This document shows positions 11,806 through 24,500 of a stretch of 64,000 bases of DNA, piece by piece. This DNA comes from Rhodamnia argentea (lineage: Eukaryota; Streptophyta; Magnoliopsida; Myrtales; Myrtaceae): the NCBI RefSeq assembly GCF_020921035.1, contig NC_063158.1:7050001-7114000 (forward strand), read 5' to 3'. The position numbers and the translations under genes were made by a program. How positions within the stretch are numbered: position 1 is the stretch's first letter; each line of letters opens with the position of its first letter. The notes under the pieces were generated by a model. The model made no database searches. It was not told the DNA's origin and saw only the letters and a program-made list of their open reading frames with translations.

Positions 11806-14046
11806 GCTCGAGGTTGACAGCCTCAAATTGTGGTTATTACATTGGGACGATCATTTGCACTTTAATCCCACAAAATATCTGGATTGTATACTGATGTTTT
11901 ACTGCCAAATACCGGATATTCTTGGTTTATTCAGTCGGTTTCTTGGGATACAGTATATTTCAATCTATTAACAATTAGACTAGCTTTCTTGTCTAGATGG
12001 GCATGTTCTTGAACAGGTCATGAAAAGGATACAACCCTTGAATATGTAAATTTATATAACATCACTTTGAATTAATTTCTTACTCATGGCCTCTTACTCA
12101 GATATCGAAAAGGGGCAGAAAGAAAAAAAAAACAGACATGATTTAGAAGAGTTGGTCAAGGGGGCAGCATGCTTGTAGGAGTAACCGGAATGCATTAGAA
12201 GTGTGATTATACAAGATCAGAAGCAACATGTCGCATACCGGTGCTTTTCTAAGAAGATCATTACAAAATAGGCACGCCTTTCATTGATCAAATGACTCAT
12301 TTCCGATTATTTTAGCATCCAGTCTTATTTAGAGCGAGTTCATTTTATCAGCACGTCGCATTCCGGCACTTCTCCGAGAAGATCATTTCACAAGATAGGC
12401 ACCTTTCGACTATGTGGAAGCGACACATTTCTGATTATTTCAGCATCCTGTCTTATCTGAGTAGCTCATTTTAACATGATGTCGCATTCTGGCACTTTTC
12501 TAGGAAGATCAATGCACAAAGTAGGCACCTTTGCTTGATGTGGAAGCGACTCATTCCCAATTATCGCAGCATGCATCTTATCCGAGTGAGTTCACGTTCT
12601 CATGTTCACAGGTGAGTTGTGCTTCCAAAGAAACTTAAGGACGAGACTAAGTCGAAGCTGATTTTCCTTATTAACGAAGAGGTTTGAAGTTAACCACGCA
12701 CGATCACGGAACCTACCTGCTTCCTTCTGCAACTCTTTCCATGCAACTTCATGGTGTTCTTACATTCTTGTTAGACAGGACCAGAGCGCACATAACAGAA
12801 CATTGAACGCCATCAGCTTTGCTTTCGGGCATCGATGTACGTTCACCTGACTAAGTTCTCGGGCTGATAGAGAACTCAAGTGCAGCCTTGAGTAAGAAAG
12901 ACGGGACAGGTTTACCAGTTTCCGCTCGAGCCTCGGGTTTTGAAGGCGACGGAGATCAGGAGCGACTCGACGATCAGAGTTCTTGATCGGGGTATAAAAG
13001 AAAGAGGATGATCTATTTGCGTGCACGAGTTATGATTCATAGCTACGGATTCAGTTTGGTTAATGCTCTGTAGCCTTCACCCGTCAGCATAGTTCATAAT
13101 TTTAGGATAATTACTAAATCAGTGCCAAACATGCTGTACGGACGACGATTCACACTTAAATTTTCCAACAACTTTGCCGGTGTGATCCTAGATCTTTGCA
13201 TGAAATTCCAATGCAGTCCTTTCCTCCAATAGCCGCCGGATATTGCTGGCGTGGCCTTACATTCGACCATCGCCTGCATGCCACACGTATAACTTTACTT
13301 GACATTACGTCCTACGCGGACAGCCGCGTCGGCCGTTTCCGGCAACAACGGGGCAAAATAACTAAATTGAAATTTTGCGAAATGATTTAAGACTACATTG
13401 GCAAAATTGAAAAATATACATCTTGAAACGGCATCCGTACAATAGGTTCGACATGGTTTGGTAAAAGTTCAAGAATAAAATATTTTAAAAATAATGTTTA
13501 GCATTACATCAATGCAAGAAAAGCGAAAAATACGGATAATGACACAAATGATCCATAAACTTTAGCATAATGTACAATGTGATCCCTAAACTTTTAATTT
13601 ATTCGATGTGATCCCTTTCAATAAATTTGAATTATGCGAGAGACTACTCTAACTCTCTAGAGCTCTATCTGTCATCCAGTTGATTCTTTTTTATAAGCTC
13701 CATTATTATATATTTTAAAAGATCTCTACTGGCAGTTATCGAATTGGGTAAATTTTTTCTTTTTTTCCTTTCTTTTCATAGTAAAATGTGACTGAAATCA
13801 AGCATGTGTAACTTGTAAGACCGTGTACGTAAACTATGATGATGAGCATGAATTAAAATGTGCGTGTATACAATGACAGTGAACAAATTTTAAAATTGAA
13901 AACTTAATTTAGCCCATAAGAATACGACATGATCGGCAATACATCTCAATTATCGAATGTGGGGACTCGAGATGTAACGAGACTTGAAAGATTTGGATAC
14001 ATCTAGAGCACTGCTCGCGGAGCATCGAAAAACCACTCTCATGCAC
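11806..14046. other. Intergenic region upstream of the NLR gene
   Basis: AT-rich and without a convincing ORF longer than about 90 codons. The proximal part should hold the NLR promoter. It contains the 126-bp tandem array described separately. Near 13545-13640 there is one end of a foldback-type repeat with iterated TGATCCCTAAAC-like motifs; a partner end was not found. Confidence 0.5.
12230..12605. repeat. Minisatellite, three copies of a ~126-bp unit
   Basis: Units begin at 12230, 12355 and 12481 with GTCGCAT, each followed by a GGCACTT-like segment, GAAGATCA, ATAGGCACCTTT-like, GTGGAAGCGAC-like, GATTATTTCAGCATC-like and TCTTATCTGAG-like blocks in the same order. Copies 2 and 3 are closest; copy 1 has diverged more. 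The array sits about 425 bp upstream of the NLR start codon. Confidence 0.85.
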
Positions 14047-14218
14047 GCCCGACTTTCTCGTGCCCCATCGCACCGTTGGCCATCGGATCGCGTTACTCGT
14101 GTGCCCGGTCGGCACCATCGGGCAGCCCTAGGGCACACATAAGGTCATTTTCCGGTAGAGGTAGCATCCGGTCATCGGCCAATCGCGGCTCGGACACGAT
14201 CTTGTGGACCCCACCAAA
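14047..14218 (-). pseudogene. Decayed fragment of a carboxylesterase gene
   Basis: This ~172-bp stretch aligns without large gaps to 15096-15268 of the intact carboxylesterase gene, in the same orientation: GCCCGACTTTC vs GCCCGGCTTTC, then GGTCGGCACCATCGGGCAG vs GGTCGGCGCCCTCGGGCAG, then GTATCCGGTC-type and GCTCGGAC blocks. It corresponds to about residues 192-249 of that enzyme, a C-terminal internal part, with no catalytic serine region. Many differences are C-to-T or G-to-A, as expected for methylated, non-selected DNA. It is probably what remains of a tandem duplicate. Confidence 0.85.
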
Positions 14219-14874
14219 TCAAGTGGTGAAATGTTCAATCCAATAGTTTAGGCTGATAGATAGATAGAATCCACAAGAATATGGGCGAGTTTGGTTCGGC
14301 ATTTCCAAACTGGACCCATGCAATCGCCACGTGGCAATCACATTTGAAGGGCTGCCCCTGTGCAGCGTGGGCTTGGCCTTACGCAAAGTCAAGCCATTTG
14401 AAGGGCCGTGCTACACCGTTTTGAGCCCCATTTTTTCCCTCGAATCATAAAAATACTTTGACAAACAGGAGTACACTTTCCCCATTTTGCTTCAAGCTAA
14501 GGGGATTTTCCTCTTTCTCTTTCTTTTAAAAAAAATAATAATTATAATATTTTCATGTATGCGGCGAAAACCTAAAAATGAATTGAAAAATATTTTTCGC
14601 GAATTTTGCGTCGGATCAACCTTTTATATCCATGTCTGTGTTCTAGGAAACGAAAAGAAAAAAAGAGAGAATTTCGTCTATCATGCCATATAGTTAGCTC
14701 TAACCTATTGATCTTTGTGGCATATTTGATTAAGTGAACAAATCGTAATTAATACTTATATTCTGCCTAATTGGGAAAAGTCCAGGCAAAGTATAGATAA
14801 AAACCCACTAAAAGCGTCGTTATCTTATTACAACAGATTGCATCTCAACTCTTGAATATGGCATATTTGAAGAT

Positions 14875-15843
14875 TCACATTGTGGATTTAACTGAGTCGC
14901 CGTTCACGAAATCCCTTATCGTCTCCACCAGAACCTGGGCCTTGGCCGGGTCGACCAGCTCCACCCCGTGCCACCCGCCCTCGGCGAACCCCGTCGTCAC
15001 GTGCGCCCCCCGTGCCTCCAGCATCTTCGCGAACCCCTTCTGCCGGTCCACCAGCGGGTCCCCCCCGTGCCCCCTCACCAGGCACCTCGGCAGCCGCCCG
15101 GCTTTCGCCTGGCCCGCCGCACCGCCGGCCGTCGGGTCGCAGTACTCATGGGACCGGTCGGCGCCCTCGGGCAGCGCCAGGGACCACATGAGGTCGTTCG
15201 CGGGCAGGGGCAGTATCCGGTCGTTGTCGGACCGCAGCTCGGACTCGGTCCTCTGGATCCCACCGAAGTAGGGTTGGTTCAGTATCAGCCCTCGGATCTT
15301 GACCGGGGCCAGATCAACGTCCAGCGATCGCAGGGCCGCGTGGTAGACGATGTTCGCCCCCGCGCTGCTGCCCATCAGGTAGCAGCGCTCGAAGTCCGCG
15401 TGCTCCCTCAGCCACGGCTCGCCGCCGCCTGCGGGGTCGAGCGCCTGCGACCGGAGCCACGCGAGGGCCGCCATGGCGTCGTCGTAGGCGGCGGGGAGGC
15501 GGTGCTCGGGGGCGAGGCGGTACTCGACGGAGACGACGACGGCCCCGACGAGAGACGCGGTGCGGCAGCAGGAGTCGTGGAACATGCGGGAGGTGGCGCT
15601 GAAGAGGACGAACCCGCCGCCGTGGAAGTAGAGGATGACGGGGAGGCGGGCGGGGGCGGCACGGGGGAGGAAGATGCGGACGAATGTGGAGTGGTTGGGG
15701 TCGAGGGGGAGGGTGACGTCCTTGGATAGGGCCGGGTCGGGGGAGTCGGGGTCGGCGGTGGCGGGAGCGGACGGGGGCCAGGAGAGGCGGGTGACGGAGC
15801 CGTCGGGGTTGGGGGAGAGCTTGAGGAACTCGTAAGGGTCCAT
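14875..15843 (-). CDS. Carboxylesterase of the plant CXE / GID1-like alpha/beta hydrolase family
   Basis: Intron-less, 322 aa from the ATG at 15843 (MDPYEFLKL); an upstream in-frame extension lacks an ATG. Family hallmarks in order: oxyanion-hole HGGG (residues 74-77, in YFHGGGF), conserved VSVEYRLAPEHRLPAAYDDA, nucleophile motif GSSAG with Ser160, the acid in GGDPLVD (D262, possibly D266), and His292 in GGWHG. All triad residues are present, so it should be an active esterase on small acyl or carbamate esters; the substrate is unknown. It lacks a GID1 N-terminal lid, so a gibberellin receptor role is unlikely. No signal peptide, so probably cytosolic. The gene is very GC-rich compared with its surroundings. 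Closest relatives from memory are Arabidopsis CXE8/CXE9. Confidence 0.93.
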   Translation of the reverse strand: MDPYEFLKLSPNPDGSVTRLSWPPSAPATADPDSPDPALSKDVTLPLDPNHSTFVRIFLPRAAPARLPVILYFHGGGFVLFSATSRMFHDSCCRTASLVGAVVVSVEYRLAPEHRLPAAYDDAMAALAWLRSQALDPAGGGEPWLREHADFERCYLMGSSAGANIVYHAALRSLDVDLAPVKIRGLILNQPYFGGIQRTESELRSDNDRILPLPANDLMWSLALPEGADRSHEYCDPTAGGAAGQAKAGRLPRCLVRGHGGDPLVDRQKGFAKMLEARGAHVTTGFAEGGWHGVELVDPAKAQVLVETIRDFVNGDSVKSTM

Positions 15844-16892
15844 GGGGATGTTGATGATGAGCAAAGAGGCTCTCCAAGATCAGAGAACGGCGATGGGTGG
15901 AAGACGAAGACCCTGCGAGGATGAAGAAGAAGAAGAAGAATTGAGTGAGGGTAGGTGGAGCGAGGAACTACTTTTTCTCGCGCGGTTGCGGTTCTAATGA
16001 CTTGAAATTGATTTTTTTTTCTTTATGGTGGGGTGATGGAGATTGGACATCTGGAGCGGGACCAACTAAATAAAAGAGACCAATTTCCAGCACTGATAAA
16101 TTTAAATATAACGATATTGGGGCTATACTATTCCAATGGCCCATTAGGTTAGGTAACCCGTAATATTAATTATATGTAACCTAGTCATAATGACATCATT
16201 AATAACGAGTTATATGAAGTTAAAAGTCAACAACGGTTATAATCCGGCAAAGGGCCCCCCTATATTTATTATTTATTTGGCCACTAGCACGAAGTAGGAT
16301 GGGGCCATGCTCATGACTTCAATCACGGGCGTTGTATGTTTATGTCGAACGGCAGGGGCATCCACAAGGCCACGCTCATGCGTTGTAGGAGAAGAGTAGA
16401 CCAGACCATGATATGATCTGATGACGTTTCACCGACCGCATTAATTATGATGGTTTGCAAAGCAATCGGCAGAAACAGGAAGAAGAAGAAGAAGCAGGGA
16501 AAAAAAAAGTGCAAAATAGAAGAAAAAGGAGTCGGAGCAGCTCAAAAAAATCAAAATCGGAAATGAAGAACGGGGTTAGGGTTCTTGAGAAACTATGTAC
16601 TACCACGGCAACATCCATTGAGGGAAGCCAGAAAGAATAAGATGCTTTAACCGAGTGAGAGGTACCTTTACCTAAATAAGGGACATGCGTGATAATGACT
16701 TTGATGGCGCGGCTCAATGCGATAGGATATGGAAAGTCGAAAGCCCGACCATCTCCTATAGATTGTGCACCGAATGCATGAACGCGACTGCCGACGTTAT
16801 CGACTTCTTGTGTTGTATAACTTTTCCTTTCATGAAATTCGAAATCACTTCATTGTAGTATGATTAGCACAGGGATGAGCGTTCACTTGGTG
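15844..16892. other. Intergenic region upstream of the carboxylesterase gene
   Basis: Probable 5' UTR and promoter of the carboxylesterase gene close to 15844-16010, including a GAA-repeat (about 15920-15945). The rest is AT-rich with a second GAA-rich tract near 16478-16500. No gene recognised. Confidence 0.4.
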
Positions 16893-17665
16893 TTTTCCTA
16901 AATACACCGTACAACGGTCAATCCAGTCATAAAACATTTTAATTACGCTAATTTACTCCTAAACCTTTCAATAACTTGTCAATTTAGCCATACATTTTTT
17001 AATTATGCCAATTAATTACTAAACATTTTGATTATTTGCCAATTTAGTCTTGAATCTTTTAATAATTTGATAATTTTGGCCGGAAGCCACTCATGTGGCG
17101 GTTTAGTCAGCACCGGCCGTCTTATATGACATGGTCGACGCTAACGTGAACAATATTTTCACATTTTTTAATTTTTCTGATTTTTATAAATATTTTCAAT
17201 TTTTTTCTTTTCGTTCTTTTCCTTTTTGCTTCTTCTTTTGGTCGGTCGCCAGGCCTCAACGATGGCCGACAACCAACCATTGCCGAAGGTGAGGCTCGAC
17301 AACAGGCCAAAGGAAGAAGGAAAAAAGAAAAGAAAAGAAAAGAATCAAATATTTTATATTAAAAAAGTGTCCATGTGAGCGACCGGCCGTGCCATATGGA
17401 ACAATTGGTGCTGACTAGATCGCTACATCGCCGATTTTTCACCAAAATTAGCCAAAAGAACAAAATTAGTAAGCCATTAGAAGATTTAGGAATAAATTAA
17501 CACGAATCATCAAAATATTTAGGACTAAATTGACATAATTGAAAATTTTGTGATTAAATTGACAAGTTATTAAAATATTTAAGATTAAATTGACACGATT
17601 AAAAGATTTAAGATCGAATCGGCTATCGAACAATAAGTTTAAAACTTTTTAGATAATTTTTCCGT
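16893..17665. mobile_element. Long inverted-repeat (foldback) DNA element
   Basis: Both arms carry several copies of a ~25-30 bp subterminal motif of the type CAATTTAGTCCTAAAC-CTTTT-AAT-ATTTG; the right arm (17460-17640) is inverted relative to the left (16900-17090). Inner arms also pair: TTTAGTCAGCACC near 17103 with GGTGCTGACTAGA near 17409. The core is short and includes GGCCGTC and CTTCTT tracts. No transposase is encoded. The structure (long inverted repeats, non-coding core) suggests a non-autonomous Mutator-like or foldback element. Ends are approximate and no target duplication was resolved. Confidence 0.65.
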
Positions 17666-18518
17666 CTCAAGAATGAGAGGGGAAAATAGAACTTCCAAAT
17701 CACGATTTGTCCAAGAATAATTCAATTTGTGCCGTTCGATTGCACTTCATAAGTGACCCCAATAACCAACATGCAAGGAGAAGGAAAACAAAACAAATCT
17801 TGCTCGTCCGTATGCACGGTACAAAGCCCGGCATGATCATCCAAAATCGCACTTAATACAAGTTAAAGAAACTTACCTATCGGAGGGCGCAACGCGACAC
17901 ATGTTACGTGCGACTAGTTCGTACCCACTTCGGTACACGTATCATCAATCCACAAAAATAGAATATTTCAGCCCTTCTCAGACGTAAGGTGGGAAGAATC
18001 TATTTCCCCGCTAGTCATCAAAGCACATTTTGAATGCGGATAAATGCATAAAGGACTGCCAACTCCACAATTCTAAGTTTTGGATCAGAAGTAAAAGCAA
18101 GAAATGGAGGAAAGTGAGATGCAATACAGAAAACGTTTGTTAGTGATCCCAGAAAATCCGGGTGGGTTTATCTTTTTGTTCTTGTCCATGGAACCACCTA
18201 GTCTTGAATAATCAAGTGCGACCGATGCAGAACGTGCAGAACAAACATACGAAATTAATATTAAATCTAACGAGTACTTTTCTTGAACTTGAAGTTACTT
18301 ATGACAGAAGCTACAAGATGCAGGATGATACAGATTAGCTAGAATAAGCAACAGCGATTACTTTGCCACCAAATTCCGAAAGAAGCAGATGGAACAACGG
18401 AAAGGAGAAAAGGAGGAGGAGGATCCTAATCATCGGAAGAGAAAAGGAACAAAAGGAGTCACCTGCAACCAGCTAATAGAATGCCGATAATTCACAAAAG
18501 ACACCATGTATACAGGCA
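17666..18518. other. Intergenic region, probable 3' UTR of the CLB1-type gene in its last part
   Basis: No ORF or repeat of note. The part nearest 18518 lies directly downstream of the CLB1-type stop codon on the minus strand and probably holds its 3' UTR and polyadenylation signals. Confidence 0.4.
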
Positions 18519-21500
18519 CTACCGTGGCTTTGCACCACCATTTTCTTGGGCGCTGTTAACTGGGGTAGAATTCCCACTCCTCTTGGGGTTGCCGGATTGT
18601 CCCGTGATGGTTCGACCCATGAACTTCCCAGCTTTACTCAAGCCACTTCCCACAGCCCCGAACCCGCTCCCAACTATCCCAGCTCCAGCCCCGAGGCCAC
18701 TTCCAACAACCCCAACCCCTGCACCAATGCCGGTTCCGACGAGCCCAACCCCAGCACCTATACCTGTACCCACCAATCCGACAGCTCCATCAAGTGCGTC
18801 CATGGTACTTCCTATTGCTCCTGCTGCTTTCAGTTTCTTTCTCTCCTCCAAGATCCTCTTCTCCTCTTCTAGAGCAGCTAGCTGCTCCTCCTTGTTAAAT
18901 TGGTGGTAAAAAACCTGGAAGTTGAAGCGTGACAAGAATAAAATCAATGATATGATAGAAATTTAAGACTACATCCTCAGTGGAAATGGAAAAAAAATAA
19001 AATAAAAATAGTGACAAGGTAGATTCTAGCATAATGGGGAGAATCGCTTTGATTTGGGGCTATCAAGAGAGTGCACCAAAAATCAGGGTATATGAGTTAG
19101 TCGCTTTCCAAATGACCGCAGCAAATCAGTCTACCTTGACAGTTACTGTTCCTCTGTCCTTCTTGTCCTTTATCTTCAGCATATCAAGTGACGGAAGCAA
19201 CCTCAGCTCAACTTCCTTCGCTACATCAGGCTCCAGATCAATCAAAGGTAATTTGGCAATTCCCAGCCGCTTGTCTTGACCAATGTCCTTGTCAAAAACC
19301 TGTCCAGGAAGTCCTCTAAGCAAACAGCATAGTGACAAACCAATAATTGGTGCATAAGAGTAGAAACATGTGGATGCAAAGGAAGCATGCCCACACACAC
19401 AGAGAAGGGAGGCTGGTGGCACAGACAAATGGCAGAACCTAAGCACAAAAGAACATGATCAAGATTGCCAAACAAGCAGACTATAATGAGTTCTTAGTAG
19501 ATAAAGCTAATACATTCATAACAGTCGCACCAAACCTCAGGGCAGTCATCTGCCCTGCTTTACCAGAGAAGATGAGAACCACATCAGAAAGAGAAGCATC
19601 TGCGGGAAATATGGCCTGGACGGCACACATAGAAGCCACACTTGTGAAGAATAACGTGGAACTGTAACTCAACACATGCTATGACTAACATTTTCGTTTG
19701 CAGCAACGATCTAAGATTAGTGAACAGCATAAAAAATTGTTGTTAAATAGCTATACATACATAGTGGACTCATCATTTCCTGTCGGCTTAAATTTCCTAA
19801 AGAAATGGTCATCTCACATGGTACCAGATAGTACATGTCAATAATTCGCATCTAGAGAATCTCTTTTATATTCGCCCACCTCTTTTCTATGTTATTCCAC
19901 TTTTTAATGTCTGTTCCTGCCTTCTATAGTCTGTTTGATGTGGCTACGTCCTCACTACTCTTTTCCTGACAGCTGACAACTTAACTTTTGGAAAGTAAAT
20001 TCGCCCAAAATACTAAGCTTTACACAAATATTGAATCCTTTTGAGTAAAATGAGACGAAAGAAGAAAATAATTTCGTAAGGGATCAAAACAGAAACCAAC
20101 ATTCTCGTCAAACATCAAGACCATCTAAATCATGCAAGAGATAGATTTATTCCCAGAAATAGTATCATATTATGTACTGAGATTCATTGCTCGGCAGCAA
20201 AACAACTCTAAATCTTAGAATCTAAACACCCCGACCCTCCATTCCCCCCCTCTCTTTCTTTTGGCCAGATATCCCAAAAGTTTAATCTCGAACAGATCAT
20301 GATGAATAAAAAAGTAATCAACTTAGTTTGCATCAACCTAGTGAAACTCTCACCACTTGCACATGCAATGCGCTACTCTGCCAACCACACAGCTAAACCT
20401 TACCACAAAGTAAAACTCCAACTTGATTTTCAGAGTAATGGACAGTCCGGAAAATCCAAATGCAACATTCCCTAAAATACAAGGGAATACTCTAAACTCC
20501 TATTGAAGCTTAACATTTCATGGAACGGGGAACAGATCTAGCTTACGAGATTCCCCAAATACTTAGCCAACACTCCACTTTAGCTAAAAACTTGATCTCG
20601 TTGATGTTCTTTCCGTCTAGAAACAACCAAAGGTCTTATACAGATAGCCACAGAAAGGAAGAAATCGTGCTGGCAAATGAAAGAACCCGACGCGAGCTTC
20701 TCAAAAGTTAATATTAACTAGTATTCAAACACCGACATCTTCGACAGCAAATCAAACCACGCAAAAGTCCAAAAACAAGGAAAGTTTCCAGCACACGTGC
20801 CCGCACAGAGGCAAACAAAGAGAACAAGGAACTGTAAAGATAGAATTTCAGCAGAAATTACAAGAAGACAGTGCTCCTACTCTAGTAGACACAGTATGCA
20901 CCGAAGTAAGAAAAACGACGATGCATAGTAAGGGAAAAAAAAAAGAATAGAGGATTTGAAGCAGAACCTCAACAGTAAGAAACTGAGTCTCCTTGTCTTC
21001 TGCAATAACCTCAAACGTTTGGTTCCAAACAGGATTGAGGTTGTTCTCTACGACCTTTGATTTAACTTTAAACACAGGCCGTATATACACAATGACGTAT
21101 GGATCGGACTTTCCAATCATTTCCATGTTCTTCAGATCATTTGCTTTAACCACAGTAACAAAAAGCTTTCCTTGTGGTTTAAGTTCTAATTCACTGCATA
21201 AACAGAAAGAGTGTCATGTACAAGCCAAGACCTAGAAACCAAGAAAGAACCCAACAAGAGAGAATTAGAGCTTTTATGAAACGAAAACTAAGAAGTAATA
21301 AGGGCACCAACTGCGTGACATAATATACTTGAAAATGCAATGCAACCATAAAGTATTATGAAAAGAACATTCACCTCAAACAGTAACTGCCACCATTTAT
21401 GTACCACAATTGGTATGAGGCCACAAAAATATATGTTCAACTTGCTACCAACCAATTTACAAACTCGAGCTAACAGGTAAGTACACTGGTATGAAAGAAA

Positions 21501-24500
21501 CAAGACATTATCATAAGAAGAGAGAAATGCCCTCATCATGAATGAGGAATACTAGTAATGCTAGCACGTGGGACACACCTGAAAAACCAAACTAGCATAT
21601 TCTTGGTTTTATGAAATTAAAACTTTTCCTTTCAATACCTTACCAAAAAAAACTTTTCCTTTCAATTATATCTCTCCTTTCCTTACCCAAAAAAAAAAAA
21701 ACTTTTCCTTTCACACATGGAAATTCAAATTTCCAGTCAAACGAATAAGTCCAAATACTTGAAGTTCACACCGCCGAGAATTAGGTTTCTCCCAAGCAAA
21801 TGGCAGAAAACATCACTACTGATGAAGATGAACATTATGGAAAACTTCAAGTGAAGCAATAAAGGGAAAAGACCAAGAATTGTCTACTTACCTCGTGTCT
21901 ACTGGAATACCCCCAATCGGAACAACAATTCTGTGAGGCCATTGAAGCATATCTGTGATAATTGAATTTACAGTATCCTGCCAAATTTCGAGGAAGGATG
22001 ACTCAAACTCAGTGCTCTTAATGAAAAAATCAGCGAGAAGACAGACAAATTTGGGCAATGAGCTCGATAAAGCTTACATCAATCATGTCGGAAAGTCCTG
22101 GAATGGCTGTTAAGCTTCCACCAACTGCTTTAAGAGTGTAATCGATCCTAGGCTTGGGCTATTGGCACAAAAGTATCAGGGATGACATGAAAACTACCTC
22201 TTGTAAGTCCAACTAAATATACATAGCTAACCAGAGAATATATCAAACATAGGAATTCATAATGAAGGATTAGATTAATTAGTCAAGAGAAAAATTAGTC
22301 ATTCCCAGAACAACTATAGGAGACAATAATTGCTGCACAAATAGGCAATCTCCAGTCAGTTATACAAGGCTCCAACACTAACACAGTATGGGCAATATCA
22401 TAAGTAGGAGAAAAACAATCTCACAATAGTTTTCACTTAAGAAAATTCATATGCTAAAAAAAGGGAAAGTTTCAGCCCTCTTTGTTTTGAGAAAATTCTC
22501 CAACATCCAGTTTTTATTCTCATTGAGAAAACATGTTTCAGCAAAAGATATTCTTCTCTTTGTGTTGTTGTGAAACTGGAGGAGCTTTTTGTTTTAATCT
22601 TCTATGAGCGATCGTGAAGCATAATGTCATTGAAAAAACAGAGAGAAATGAGCAAAAGATGTCAGTCATGCAATTTTATCAATTAATAAGAGCTTTTTCT
22701 ACATTTATATGACAGTTGACATTATTAAATCGGACTTTATCACATCAGCACTAAAAGGATAAATGTAAAGACATAGCCAAACATGCTTTACGATTTTCTT
22801 TTCTATGGACTATCCTCGAATTCATTCACCAAATGCCTTTTCAATAAAACACAAAAGTGAAAATTGGAAACTATTTCCATTTCCATTATCAAATAAAATG
22901 GAAAACTGAAAAATACAGTCAGTTAGATTCCTTCTCAAACTTAACTGTCACAAACATGAAGTTCAACTTTTGGTACTGAGTCAAGGGTCCCACAATCATG
23001 CACAAAAGGTGCATTTTGAAATACCAACAGTAATCCTATACTAACCTCAGAGAGCAATGCAACCACAACTGCCGAAATGCAAGGGATTTCTTCAGCAAGT
23101 TGGAAGATGACACGAACTACAGTAAAAACTTGAAGATCTTTCAACTGTCAAAAGGCAGAAATGGTGAGAGAGCAATATAAAATTGCACGTCTCAGACCTA
23201 TAAATCAAGTTCGAATACACGCAAGTCTTGAACTAATGGTATGATAAACTACGAATAAAATGTTCAGGCTGATACACCACACCAACCTGAATGGGTATTG
23301 AAGCAACAAGTGCAGCTTCGACTCCTAGAATGATGCTAGGATCACCTCCCCAGCGGAAATCGATGTCCATTATAATCTGACCTTTCTTAAGACTCTGAAC
23401 ACGAATACCTAAGTAATAACACAGCAGATATACTTCAAAAAGTATTCTTCAAAATACAAATCAAAGAGGATAGTAGGCAAACATTACTGGTGATAAACAA
23501 GCTTAAAATAATCATATGAAGGAAAAACAAGGTAAAATATATCGACTTCACACTAGCAAAATGAGCAATAAACATCAAAACTAGCCTCAGTCTTAAACCA
23601 AAAGAATACTGATGTGAAACAAATTGATGTTTTGAAACATTCAGACAACCAAATCGTGCAAAACCATAAGAAGGAACTCAGAGGAGAAAATTACAATGGC
23701 AATGAAGAAAAGTACGATAGAGGCAAGTAATAATTATTTTGTGACATTTTTACACTAAATACAACAAATTTGAGGTTATATCGGAGTATCTTTCAGGAAC
23801 TATAGTCTGACTCTTATCAAAATCAGAACCAAAAAAATACAATTCAGTAAAGCTCAAAACCTATCCTGGATTCAGCTTAATGATCGACACTAAAACTGAC
23901 GACAGGCAAGCAATGGAAACAAAGAGATGCAGCAAAGATGGTCCATTTGCTCCGTACCTTCAATTTTCGGTGCCACAGTTCCTAGGGAAAGCTTGCTGAA
24001 TTTTAATGAAGTAATTCCTGGAGGTCTGTAATCTTCCAACAGTGGCTCCACAGTCTCCTTAATCACCAATGTACCCGCCTGAGGAAGAGAAAGCAAATGT
24101 TTTGCTTGAGCTGAGATAAGGCAAACTTGCATATGAAAACCAATAGTACATTTCATTTTCTGACAAACCATTCCTCTCTTGGTTCATTTCATTCGGTCAA
24201 AGATACAAACTATCGTATGTAAAGCAAAACTTTCAAGTGAAAAAAAAAAAAAATCAATGCAACAACGAACAAAATATTAAAATCCAATATACATTGGGGT
24301 ATCATAACCAACTGCAAATTTCCAAACCATGTCTGGCATGGACACTATTTGTTAAGTCATTGTGTGTGCATTCAAGCTTTAGAACTTAGTGCCCGTCAGC
24401 GTGATCTATTGCCAGAAAAGGTACTTCATCAAAATTCATAAGTGAAAGATGCAGCTTACAATGCAATAAATCATATGTGCTTATAAACACAGATAAAGTT

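Noticed and set aside
11784-11826. N-terminal extension of the NLR ORF beyond 11805
   Set aside because: The extension begins with a non-ATG codon; the first ATG is at 11805 and gives a normal family N terminus.
14968-15877. Long ORFs on the plus strand and in other minus frames across the carboxylesterase gene
   Set aside because: High GC content removes stop codons in all frames. Only the 14875-15843 frame shows catalytic motifs.
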